A stretch of 64,000 bases of DNA from Rhizobium sp. BG4. GTDB lineage: Bacteria > Pseudomonadota > Alphaproteobacteria > Rhizobiales > Rhizobiaceae. The stretch's first letter is position 1. Each line of letters begins with the position of its first letter. The DNA lies in the NCBI RefSeq assembly GCF_016864575.1, contig NZ_CP044125.1:2072501-2136500 (forward strand), written 5' to 3'. The position numbers and the translations under genes were made by a program. Positions 33,603 through 40,915 of the stretch are shown in pieces. The notes under the pieces are model-generated. The model saw only the letters and a list, made by a program, of their open reading frames with translations. It was not told where the DNA came from and ran no database searches.

Positions 33603-34064
33603 ATGCAGAAAAATTCGGATGGCATGATGAGCCGGCTGCTCAGTGTCGGCGAGGTAGCGGCGCGCAGCGGTCTTGCCGTATCGGCGCTGCATTTCTACGA
33701 GAGCAAGGGGTTGATCGCGAGCATTCGTTCGCGCGGCAACCAGCGCCGTTATGGCCGCGATGTGCTGCGCCGTCTCGGGATCATCAAGGTGGCGCAGCGG
33801 GTTGGAATTCCGCTTGCCGAGATCGAGGCGGCCTTCGCGACCCTGCCGCAGGGCCGCACGCCGACGGTCGCCGACTGGCAGACGTTGTCGCAGCTCTGGA
33901 AGAACGATCTGGACGACCGCATCAAGCGGCTGACACTGTTGCGCGACCACCTGACGGGATGCATCGGCTGCGGCTGCCTGTCGATCGAAAGCTGTCCGCT
34001 GCGCAACCCGCATGACAGGCTTGGCAGCGAAGGTACCGGCGCGCGGTTGCTCGAAGATATCTAG
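33603..34064 (+). CDS. soxR: redox-sensitive transcriptional activator SoxR
   Basis: MerR-family sensor with a [2Fe-2S] cluster, 153 residues. The N-terminal winged helix-turn-helix reads [27 protein letters not shown], and the C-terminal cluster motif [12 protein letters not shown] holds the four cysteines needed. It is divergent from the flavin reductase gene, with its operator between them. Unlike in enteric bacteria no soxS gene is present; as in most non-enteric bacteria, SoxR should control its target directly. The 3' end overlaps the convergent glpD by four bases. An in-frame ATG at 33624 is an alternative start. Confidence 0.93.
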   Translation: MQKNSDGMMSRLLSVGEVAARSGLAVSALHFYESKGLIASIRSRGNQRRYGRDVLRRLGIIKVAQRVGIPLAEIEAAFATLPQGRTPTVADWQTLSQLWKNDLDDRIKRLTLLRDHLTGCIGCGCLSIESCPLRNPHDRLGSEGTGARLLEDI

Positions 34065-35584
34065 GCGGCGATGCGCTCGGCCTGCAGGAAGCTCTCCAGA
34101 GCCGCTGCCTCGTCCTTGCTGAGGTAGAGACCCTTCTTGCTCCGCCTCCAGAGGACATCCTCAGCGGTGAAGGCCCATTCATGCTGCATGAGATAGCGCA
34201 CTTCGGCCTCATAGAGATCCGACCCGAAATGCCGGCCGAGATCGGCGGTCGAGGCTGCCTTGCCGAGCAGGATGGTGGCCTTGGTGCCGTAGCGGCGCGT
34301 CAGCCGCCGCGCATGGGCCGGCGCCAGGAACGGATAGGCCGCCTGCAGCCTGGCCACTTCCGCCTCAAACCCCTGCGCTGGAAAATCCCCGCCCGGCAGA
34401 TGGCTCTTCGCCGTCCAAGGGCTGCCCCTCATGCCGATCGCCTCGCCGATCTTCTCCAGCGCATGTTCCGACAGACGCCGGTAGGTGGTGAGCTTGCCGC
34501 CGAAGACGTTGAGCAGCGGCGCGGCATTCGCCTCGCTGCCGTCTTTGCCCTCAAGCTTCAGCACGTAATCGCGCGTCGCCTCCTGCGCCTTCGAGGCGCC
34601 ATCGTCGAAGAGCGGGCGGACCGCCGAATAGGTCCAGACGATATCGTCGGCGGTGACCGGCTCCTTGAAATACTCGCTTGCCGCCTTGCAGAGATAATCC
34701 GTCTCTTCCGCCGATATCCTGACATCCTTCGGATCTCCACCATAATCCCGGTCGGTGGTGCCGATCAGGGTGAAGTCTTCCTCATAGGGAATGGCGAAGA
34801 TGATGCGGTTGTCGGGGTTCTGGAAGAAATAGGCCTTGGGACCGTCGAACTTCTTCTTCACGATGATATGGCTGCCCTGGACGAGCCGGACATGGCGCGC
34901 CTCGTTCTGGCCGAAGGCGGCGCGGATGACGTGATCGACCCAGGGACCGGCGGCATTGACCAGCATGCGGGCCTGATGCGTCTCGCTGCGGCCCGAGAGC
35001 GTATCCACCGTCTCGACGACCCACAGCCCGTTCTCACGCCGCGCCGACACCACTTTCGTGCGCGGCATGATCAGCGCGCCCTTGTCGGCGGCATCCCGGG
35101 CGTTCAGCACCACCATGCGGGCATCGTCGACCCAGCCATCGGAATATTCGAAGGCTTTCGTAAACAGCGCCTTCAAGGGCTTGGCTGCTGGGTCACGGCG
35201 CATGTCGAGCACCGCTGTCGGCGGCAGGAGCTTGCGGCCGCCGAGGTGATCGTAGAGGAACAGACCCAGCCGGATCAGCCAGGCCGGGCGGATGCCGCCC
35301 TTGTGATAGGGCAGGACGAAACGCATCGGCCAGATGATATGCGGCGCCATCGCCCAGAGCACTTCGCGCTCCATCAGCGATTCACGCACGAGGCGGAACT
35401 CGTAATGTTCGAGATAGCGCAGGCCGCCATGGATCAGCTTGGTGGCGCCCGACGAAGTGCCGGAGGCGAAGTCGTTCATCTCCGCCAGCGCCACCGAATA
35501 GCCGCGCCCCGCCGCATCACGCGCGATCCCGCAGCCGTTGATGCCTCCGCCGATCACGAATAGGTCGAAAGTCTGGCTGCCCAC
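34061..35584 (-). CDS. glpD: aerobic glycerol-3-phosphate dehydrogenase
   Basis: FAD-dependent membrane-associated enzyme that oxidises sn-glycerol-3-phosphate to dihydroxyacetone phosphate and passes electrons to quinone. It has [25 protein letters not shown] at the N terminus (FAD motif), [30 protein letters not shown] and [13 protein letters not shown]. The GTG at 35584 is chosen because a GGAG site lies exactly six bases upstream and homology starts there (507 residues); the in-frame ATG at 35623 would start only ten bases from the operator repeats and lacks a ribosome site. It follows glpR in the same direction and converges with soxR. Confidence 0.9.
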   Translation of the reverse strand: MGSQTFDLFVIGGGINGCGIARDAAGRGYSVALAEMNDFASGTSSGATKLIHGGLRYLEHYEFRLVRESLMEREVLWAMAPHIIWPMRFVLPYHKGGIRPAWLIRLGLFLYDHLGGRKLLPPTAVLDMRRDPAAKPLKALFTKAFEYSDGWVDDARMVVLNARDAADKGALIMPRTKVVSARRENGLWVVETVDTLSGRSETHQARMLVNAAGPWVDHVIRAAFGQNEARHVRLVQGSHIIVKKKFDGPKAYFFQNPDNRIIFAIPYEEDFTLIGTTDRDYGGDPKDVRISAEETDYLCKAASEYFKEPVTADDIVWTYSAVRPLFDDGASKAQEATRDYVLKLEGKDGSEANAAPLLNVFGGKLTTYRRLSEHALEKIGEAIGMRGSPWTAKSHLPGGDFPAQGFEAEVARLQAAYPFLAPAHARRLTRRYGTKATILLGKAASTADLGRHFGSDLYEAEVRYLMQHEWAFTAEDVLWRRSKKGLYLSKDEAAALESFLQAERIAA

Positions 35585-35632
35585 GCGGTTCTCCAACGAT
35601 TTGGTGCTTAAAATGAAATCCATTAAGCGCTA

Positions 35633-35660
35633 AAACGAAAGAAAACGAATGTCAAACGAA
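35633..35660 (-). promoter_or_regulatory. three phased TTCGTTT repeats, candidate GlpR operator of glpD
   Basis: TTCGTTT (minus strand) occurs three times, at 35654-35660, 35643-35649 and 35633-35639, with spacings of 11 and 10 bases, about one helical turn. TTTCG/TTCG-type direct repeats are characteristic of DeoR-family operators. A further TTCGTTT is at 36482-36488 (plus strand) with a GCGAAAA element at 36508-36514 in front of glpR, suggesting autoregulation. Confidence 0.6.
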
Positions 35661-35681
35661 CCTTTTGCGACAGCGTAAGAT

Positions 35682-36464
35682 TTAATCTTTGGTGCTGCCC
35701 GCCCGGTTGGTCTCCACCAGATTGATGCCCCCCTCGGAACAGATGCGGCGGAGCGAATCCAGCGTGCATTCGTCGGTCACGAAGGTATGGACCTGCGACA
35801 GGTGGCCGATGCGAACGGGCGCCGTGCGCTCGAATTTGGTGGAATCGGCGACCAGCACGACATGCCGGGCATTGGCCATGATCGCCTGGGCTACCTTCAC
35901 TTCGCGGTAATCGAAATCGAGAAGCGCGCCATCGGGATCGATCGCCGAGGCGCCGATCACCGCATAATCGACCTTGAACTGGCGGATGAAATCGACGGCG
36001 GCTTCGCCGACGATGCCGCCGTCCGAGTGGCGCACGACGCCGCCGGCGATCACCACCTCGATCGACGGGAATAGTCGCAAGCGGCTGGCGACATTGATGT
36101 TATTGGTGATGACCATCAATTCGTGATGCTCGATCAGGGCTTCGCCGACTGCTTCCGTCGTCGTGCCGATATTGATGAAGAGGGAAGCATTGTTCGGGAT
36201 CAGCGCGGCCGAGGCACGGCCGATCGCCGTCTTCTCGTTGGCCGCGATCGAGCGGCGCGCTTCGTATTTGACGTTCTCGGTGCCGCCAGGGAAGATCGCC
36301 CCGCCATGGATGCGCGTCAGCACGCGGCTGTCGCAGAGATCGTTGAGGTCCTTGCGGATCGTCTGCGGGGTGACCGAGAAGCGGGCCGCTAGGTCTTCCA
36401 CCAGCACGCGGCCCTCTGACTTTGCGATGTCGAGGATCTCGGTCTGCCGTCCGGACAGAAACAT
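35682..36464 (-). CDS. glpR: DeoR/GlpR family transcriptional regulator
   Basis: A 260-residue DeoR-family repressor. The N-terminal helix-turn-helix is GRVLVEDLAARFSVTPQTIRKDLNDLC, followed by LTRIHGGA; the C-terminal sugar-phosphate-binding domain shows LFINIGTTTEAVGEAL, VITNNINVASRL and the ADSTKFER element. It is directly upstream of glpD, 97 bases before its GTG, in the same direction, and TTCG repeats lie in both control regions. It likely represses glpD until glycerol-3-phosphate is available. A GGGAGG ribosome site precedes the ATG. Confidence 0.88.
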   Translation of the reverse strand: MFLSGRQTEILDIAKSEGRVLVEDLAARFSVTPQTIRKDLNDLCDSRVLTRIHGGAIFPGGTENVKYEARRSIAANEKTAIGRASAALIPNNASLFINIGTTTEAVGEALIEHHELMVITNNINVASRLRLFPSIEVVIAGGVVRHSDGGIVGEAAVDFIRQFKVDYAVIGASAIDPDGALLDFDYREVKVAQAIMANARHVVLVADSTKFERTAPVRIGHLSQVHTFVTDECTLDSLRRICSEGGINLVETNRAGSTKD

Positions 36465-36558
36465 GCTGCGCCTCCCTTTCTTTCGTTTCTTGCGATCATA
36501 TGTTAAAGCGAAAATTGCGCAATCGGCGACTGCCAGCCGGAGTGGGGAGGGCCTCAGC

Positions 36559-37329
36559 GTGTTTCATCCAAAGCTTTTCGAAAACCGCAATGTCGTCGTC
36601 ACGGGGGCCGGGCGCGGCATTGGCCTCGAGGTCGCACGCCAGTTTCTCGATTGCGGCGCACGCGTCGCCGTTCATACCGGCCGCAGCAAGAGCCGCGACC
36701 TTCCGGACTTCCTGCTGACGGCCGAAGCCGACCGCCGCGCCGTGCTGATTTCAGGCGATTTCAGCGAGCCGGGCGGCACCGCCACTTTCGCCTGGAAGGT
36801 GCTGGATGCCTTCGGCACCATTCATGTGCTGGTCAATAACGCCGGGACGATGGTCGGCCGGTTTCCGGCGGGTGAGCTGACGGATCAGGATTATGAGGTG
36901 GTTACCCGGCTCAACCAGACCTCCGTCGTCGAGGTGACGCGCGCGCTGCTGCCGGCGTTGCGGGCCGCCAAGGGTGCGGCGATCGTCAACACCGTATCGA
37001 TATCGGCGCTGACCGGCGGAAGCCCGGGATCGGCGATCTATTCGGCCTCGAAAGCCTTCGTTTCCACTTATTCGAAGGCGCTGGCGCGCGAGCTTGCCCC
37101 TGACATGATCCGGGTCAATTGCGTTTCGCCGGGTACGATCGAAACCGACTTCCATGAGCGCTATTCGTCGCGCGAAAAGCTTGAGGCGACACGCAAGACC
37201 ATACCGTTGCAACGGCTCGGAACCTCCGAGGATTGCGCCCCCGCCTACCTGTTTCTGGCCGCGCCTTCCTTAGCGGGCTACATCACCGGGCAAGTTCTGG
37301 AGATCAATGGCGGCCAGCTTATCTGCTGA
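36559..37329 (+). CDS. SDR family oxidoreductase
   Basis: A short-chain dehydrogenase/reductase of 256 residues with VVVTGAGRGIGLEVA (cofactor motif, about residues 11-25), VHTGRSKSRD (basic residues suggest NADPH), VLVNNAGTMVG, a catalytic serine in NTVSISALTG, and YSASKAFVSTYSKAL (YxxxK). The C terminus YITGQVLEINGGQL is typical. GTG at 36559 is chosen because a GGGGAGGG ribosome site ends eight bases upstream; upstream coding is not supported. It is divergent from glpR and shares the 94-base control region, so GlpR may affect it. The substrate is unknown. Confidence 0.82.
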   Translation: MFHPKLFENRNVVVTGAGRGIGLEVARQFLDCGARVAVHTGRSKSRDLPDFLLTAEADRRAVLISGDFSEPGGTATFAWKVLDAFGTIHVLVNNAGTMVGRFPAGELTDQDYEVVTRLNQTSVVEVTRALLPALRAAKGAAIVNTVSISALTGGSPGSAIYSASKAFVSTYSKALARELAPDMIRVNCVSPGTIETDFHERYSSREKLEATRKTIPLQRLGTSEDCAPAYLFLAAPSLAGYITGQVLEINGGQLIC

Positions 37330-37431
37330 TTTACTTGGACTATTTTTGGTATTTTAGTAAAATTGCGCAGTATATCGGTCTGAATATGGTATCGCTTGGG
37401 CCCGTCCCAACCCGTCCATCAGAGAATCCGA

Positions 37432-37773
37432 ATGCGCTTGCCTACAACTGCGCCGGGAACAGCCGGTCAGGAACTGCAGAAGCTTGCCGAAAAAGCTCAC
37501 GAAGCGAGCAGCCTCCTGAAGGCAATGGCACATCAGACGCGCCTTCTTATTCTCTGCATTCTCGCCGAGCAGGAAAAGACCGTCAGCGAGATCGAGGAAC
37601 TGCTTGGGGTGCAGCAGGCCATGGTATCGCAGCAGCTCGCGCGGCTGCGCATGGAAGGACTGGTCAACACCCGTCGCGAAGGGCGTCTCGTCTATTACAG
37701 CCTCGGCAATGACAGCGTCGCATCCTTCCTGGATTCGCTTTTCGCCATGTTTCCGGCGCCCGCTGCCCGTTGA
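37432..37773 (+). CDS. ArsR/SmtB family transcriptional regulator
   Basis: A winged-helix repressor of about 113 residues. SSLLKAMAHQTRLLILCILAEQEKTVSEIEELLG and the recognition helix QQAMVSQQLARLRMEGLV, then TRREGRLVYYSL (wing), match the ArsR family. The classical metal-binding ELCVCDL motif is absent, and only one cysteine (LLILCIL) is present, so the signal is not a simple arsenic- or zinc-type ligand set. The start is uncertain: ATG at 37432 is used; an in-frame TTG at 37396 is possible. Targets are not clear from its position between an SDR gene and a LysR gene. Confidence 0.82.
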   Translation: MRLPTTAPGTAGQELQKLAEKAHEASSLLKAMAHQTRLLILCILAEQEKTVSEIEELLGVQQAMVSQQLARLRMEGLVNTRREGRLVYYSLGNDSVASFLDSLFAMFPAPAAR

Positions 37774-37841
37774 GGCAGGTCTTGCTAAGCTTATGATGTC
37801 CCGCCAAAGATGCCCGGACGCACAGTTCGGCAGGAGGCCGG

Positions 37842-38735
37842 ATGATCGACAAGCTGGAATTCTTCATAGCTCTTGCCAATGAAAAGCATTTCGGCCGCGC
37901 CGCCGAAGAATGCGGTGTTTCGCAGCCGACGCTATCAGCCGCGATCCGGCAGCTGGAAGACCAGCTCGGCGTGATGCTGGTGCAGCGCGGCTCGCGTTTT
38001 CAGGGGCTGACGCCGGAAGGGCAGCGCGTGCTCGAATGGGCACGCCGCATCGTCGGCGATACGCGCACCATGCGCGAGGAAATGCGCACGGCCCGCAAGG
38101 GTCTTTCCGGACACCTGCGGATCGCCTCCATTCCAACGGCTTTGGCGATGCTGCCGCGGATCACCACGCCGTTTCAGGAACGCCATCCTGACGTGACCTT
38201 CTCGATCGTCTCGCGCAATTCTCTGCAGGTTCTCAGCATGCTTGAAAATCTCGAGATCGATGCGGGTGTCACCTATCTCGAAAACGAGCCGCTAGGGCGG
38301 GTGACGGCCGTGCCGCTTTATGCCGAGCGCTACAATCTGATCACCGCGGCCGGCAGCCCGCTTTCGGATCGCGAAACTGTGACCTGGCGTGAGGTTGGCA
38401 ATCTTCGGCTTTGTCTATTGACCGCAGACATGCAGAACCGCCGTATCATCAACCGGCATCTGGCCGAAGCTGGGGCCACAGCGCATCCGACGCTCGAATC
38501 AGGATCGATGATCGTCTTGTTTTCCCACGTTCGAACGGGGCGCTGGGCGAGCATCATGCCGCGAAATGTCGCGGAATCATTCGGTTTTCCTGCCGAAATC
38601 CGGATGATCCCGATTGTCGAGCCCGAGGCCGATCATCTTGTTGGCCTGGTTGCGACGCATCGCGAGCCGTTCACGCCACTCGTCTCTGCGCTGTTGCATG
38701 AAGCAAGGATTCTCGCGGAGAGCGAAGATCTTTGA
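37842..38735 (+). CDS. LysR family regulator, likely controls the formate dehydrogenase operon
   Basis: A LysR-type regulator of 297 residues with the N-terminal helix-turn-helix KLEFFIALANEKHFGRAAEECGVSQPTLSAAIRQLEDQLG and an effector-binding domain beginning LSGHLRIASIPTALAML. It lies directly upstream of fdsGBA-fdhD-fdsD in the same direction. A perfect inverted repeat of LysR type overlaps its stop codon, in front of fdsG. By position it is probably the regulator of the formate dehydrogenase genes, comparable to FdsR of other bacteria; the effector is not known but may be formate. Confidence 0.85.
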   Translation: MIDKLEFFIALANEKHFGRAAEECGVSQPTLSAAIRQLEDQLGVMLVQRGSRFQGLTPEGQRVLEWARRIVGDTRTMREEMRTARKGLSGHLRIASIPTALAMLPRITTPFQERHPDVTFSIVSRNSLQVLSMLENLEIDAGVTYLENEPLGRVTAVPLYAERYNLITAAGSPLSDRETVTWREVGNLRLCLLTADMQNRRIINRHLAEAGATAHPTLESGSMIVLFSHVRTGRWASIMPRNVAESFGFPAEIRMIPIVEPEADHLVGLVATHREPFTPLVSALLHEARILAESEDL

Positions 38736-38752
38736 TAGGAAAATCCTATCAA
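38732..38752. promoter_or_regulatory. LysR-type operator upstream of fdsG
   Basis: TTGATAGG and CCTATCAA form a perfect 8-bp inverted repeat around AAAAT, containing the T-N11-A core of LysR-type sites (T at 38736, A at 38748). It overlaps the stop codon of the LysR gene and lies about 125 bases before the fdsG ATG. Confidence 0.7.
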
Positions 38753-38876
38753 CTGACGGAACAGCTTTATTGATCGGTTGCATGTTCCCTGAGACACTTC
38801 CTGTCACAATGTCATACCAAGCTGGGGGAGCATGGTGTGACGGCTGATAACGGGAAGCCTCGGGAGGCCTGCCACA

Positions 38877-39356
38877 ATGAATGCTCACGTCGCCAATGGC
38901 GATATTGCCGAGCGCACCCGCGCGATCGTCTCGCACCTTCGTTCCCTCGAAGGCCCGCTCCTTCCAATCTTGCATGAAGTCCAGGATGAGTTCGGTTATG
39001 TGCCGCAGGAAGCGCTTCCTGTCATTGCGCATGAGCTGAACCTGTCGCGCGCCGAAGTGCATGGCGTGGTGACCTTCTATCACGACTATCGCGACCATCC
39101 TGCAGGCCGCCACGTCCTGAAGCTCTGTCGGGCCGAGGCCTGTCAGTCGATGGGCGGCGACGCCGTGGCTGAGCGGGTCAAGAAGCTTCTCGGCATCGAT
39201 TTTCACCAGACGACGCTCGATGGCAGCGTGACGCTGGAGCCGGTCTACTGTCTCGGGCTTTGCGCCTGCGCCCCGGCGGCAATGCTCGACGGCGAGCTCT
39301 ATGGCCGCATCGATGACGAGACCATTGCCGAATTCGCAGCGGAGGTTCGGCGATGA
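38877..39356 (+). CDS. fdsG: NAD-dependent formate dehydrogenase gamma subunit
   Basis: A NuoE-like [2Fe-2S] protein of 159 residues, part of the soluble molybdenum formate dehydrogenase FdsGBAD. The cluster cysteines are visible in KLCRAEACQSMGG and VYCLGLCACAPAAMLDG. LLPILHEVQDEFGYVPQEALPVIA is the typical thioredoxin-fold region. It passes electrons within the diaphorase part together with FdsB. A GGGAGG ribosome site lies nine bases before the ATG. Its stop overlaps the start of fdsB (ATGA), showing tight coupling. Confidence 0.93.
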   Translation: MNAHVANGDIAERTRAIVSHLRSLEGPLLPILHEVQDEFGYVPQEALPVIAHELNLSRAEVHGVVTFYHDYRDHPAGRHVLKLCRAEACQSMGGDAVAERVKKLLGIDFHQTTLDGSVTLEPVYCLGLCACAPAAMLDGELYGRIDDETIAEFAAEVRR

Positions 39357-40909
39357 CCGTCAAGATTTTCGTTCCGCGCGATGCAGCTGCACTTTCGCTC
39401 GGCGCCGACAAGGTTGCCAAGGCGATCGCTTCAGAAGTTGCAGCACGCGGCCTCGATGTGAAGCTGGTACGCAACGGCTCGCGCGGTATGCTCTGGCTGG
39501 AACCTCTCGTCGAAGTGGAAGTCGACGGTAGGCGTATCGGCTATGGTCCTGTGAAGGCCAAGGATGTCGCCGGATTGTTCGAGGCTGGGCTTGTGTCGGG
39601 TGGCGATCACGCGCTCTGTCTTGGGGAGGTCGAAAGCCTCCCATTCCTCAAGGAACAGACCCGCCTGACTTTCGCCCGCTGCGGCATCACCGATCCGCTG
39701 TCGCTCGAAGATTACGAGGCGCATGGCGGTCTTGCCGGGCTCCGGCGCGCGGCCGCGATGGCGTCTGCCGATATCGTCAAGGAAGTCACCGATTCCGGTC
39801 TGCGCGGCCGTGGCGGCGCGGGTTTCCCGACCGGCATCAAGTGGAAGACGGTTCTCGACGCCCAGGGTCCGCGCAAATACATCGTCTGCAACGCCGACGA
39901 GGGCGATAGCGGTACCTTTGCCGACCGGATGATCATGGAAGGTGACCCCTTCGTGCTGATCGAAGGGATGGCGATTGCGGGTCTCGCGACGGGCGCCACC
40001 AAGGGCTTCGTCTATACGCGCTCGGAATATCCGCATGCGATCGCCGCGATGACGGCGGCGGTCGAAATCGCCCGCAAGGCCGGCGTGCTCGGTCCGTCGG
40101 TCATGGGCTCGGGCAAGGCCTTCGATATCGAAGTGCGTATGGGAGCCGGCGCCTATGTCTGCGGCGAGGAAACGGCACTGCTGAACAGCCTGGAAGGCAA
40201 GCGCGGCATCGTGCGTGCCAAGCCGCCGCTGCCGGCGCACAAGGGCTTGTTCGCATCGCCGACCGTCATCAACAACGTGATTTCGCTGGCGTCAGTGCCT
40301 GTCATTCTCGACAAGGGCGCTGCCTTCTATCGCGACTTCGGCATGGGCCGTTCGCGCGGCACCATCCCGCTGCAGATCGCCGGAAACGTCAAGCATGGCG
40401 GTCTCTATGAGACGGCCTTCGGCCTGTCGCTCGGCGATATCGTCGACAAGATCGGCGGTGGCACGGCGACGGGACGGCCGGTCAAGGCGGTACAGGTCGG
40501 CGGCCCGCTCGGTGCTTATTTCCCGCGCGCGCTTTTCGACACGCCGTTCGACTATGAGGCCTTTGCCGCCAAGGACGGACTGATCGGCCATGCCGGCATC
40601 GTCGTCTTCGACGACACGGCCGACATGCTGAAGCAGGCGCGTTTCGCCATGGAATTCTGCGCGGTCGAAAGCTGCGGCAAGTGCACGCCCTGCCGCATCG
40701 GTTCTACGCGCGGCGTGGAGACGGCCGACAAGATTGCCCAGGGGATCGAACCCGAAAAGAACCGGGCGCTGCTCACCGATCTCTGCAACACGATGAAATT
40801 CGGCTCGCTCTGTGCTTTGGGCGGCTTCACCCCATATCCGGTGATGAGTGCGATGACGCACTTCCCGGACGATTTCGCTCCCACACCCCTTATCGAAGCG
40901 GCGGAGTAA
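39353..40909 (+). CDS. fdsB: NAD-dependent formate dehydrogenase beta subunit
   Basis: A NuoF-like diaphorase subunit of 518 residues that reduces NAD. An N-terminal thioredoxin-like extension (about residues 1-120) precedes SGLRGRGGAGFPTGIKWK (NAD/FMN site), NADEGDSGTFADRMIMEGDPF and GAYVCGEETALLNSLEG (FMN). The [4Fe-4S] cysteines are in ESCGKCTPCRIGSTRG and DLCNTMKFGSLCALGG. It overlaps fdsG by four bases and is followed by fdsA after six. FMN receives electrons from the iron-sulfur chain of FdsA. Confidence 0.95.
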   Translation: MTVKIFVPRDAAALSLGADKVAKAIASEVAARGLDVKLVRNGSRGMLWLEPLVEVEVDGRRIGYGPVKAKDVAGLFEAGLVSGGDHALCLGEVESLPFLKEQTRLTFARCGITDPLSLEDYEAHGGLAGLRRAAAMASADIVKEVTDSGLRGRGGAGFPTGIKWKTVLDAQGPRKYIVCNADEGDSGTFADRMIMEGDPFVLIEGMAIAGLATGATKGFVYTRSEYPHAIAAMTAAVEIARKAGVLGPSVMGSGKAFDIEVRMGAGAYVCGEETALLNSLEGKRGIVRAKPPLPAHKGLFASPTVINNVISLASVPVILDKGAAFYRDFGMGRSRGTIPLQIAGNVKHGGLYETAFGLSLGDIVDKIGGGTATGRPVKAVQVGGPLGAYFPRALFDTPFDYEAFAAKDGLIGHAGIVVFDDTADMLKQARFAMEFCAVESCGKCTPCRIGSTRGVETADKIAQGIEPEKNRALLTDLCNTMKFGSLCALGGFTPYPVMSAMTHFPDDFAPTPLIEAAE

Positions 40910-40915
40910 AGACCC

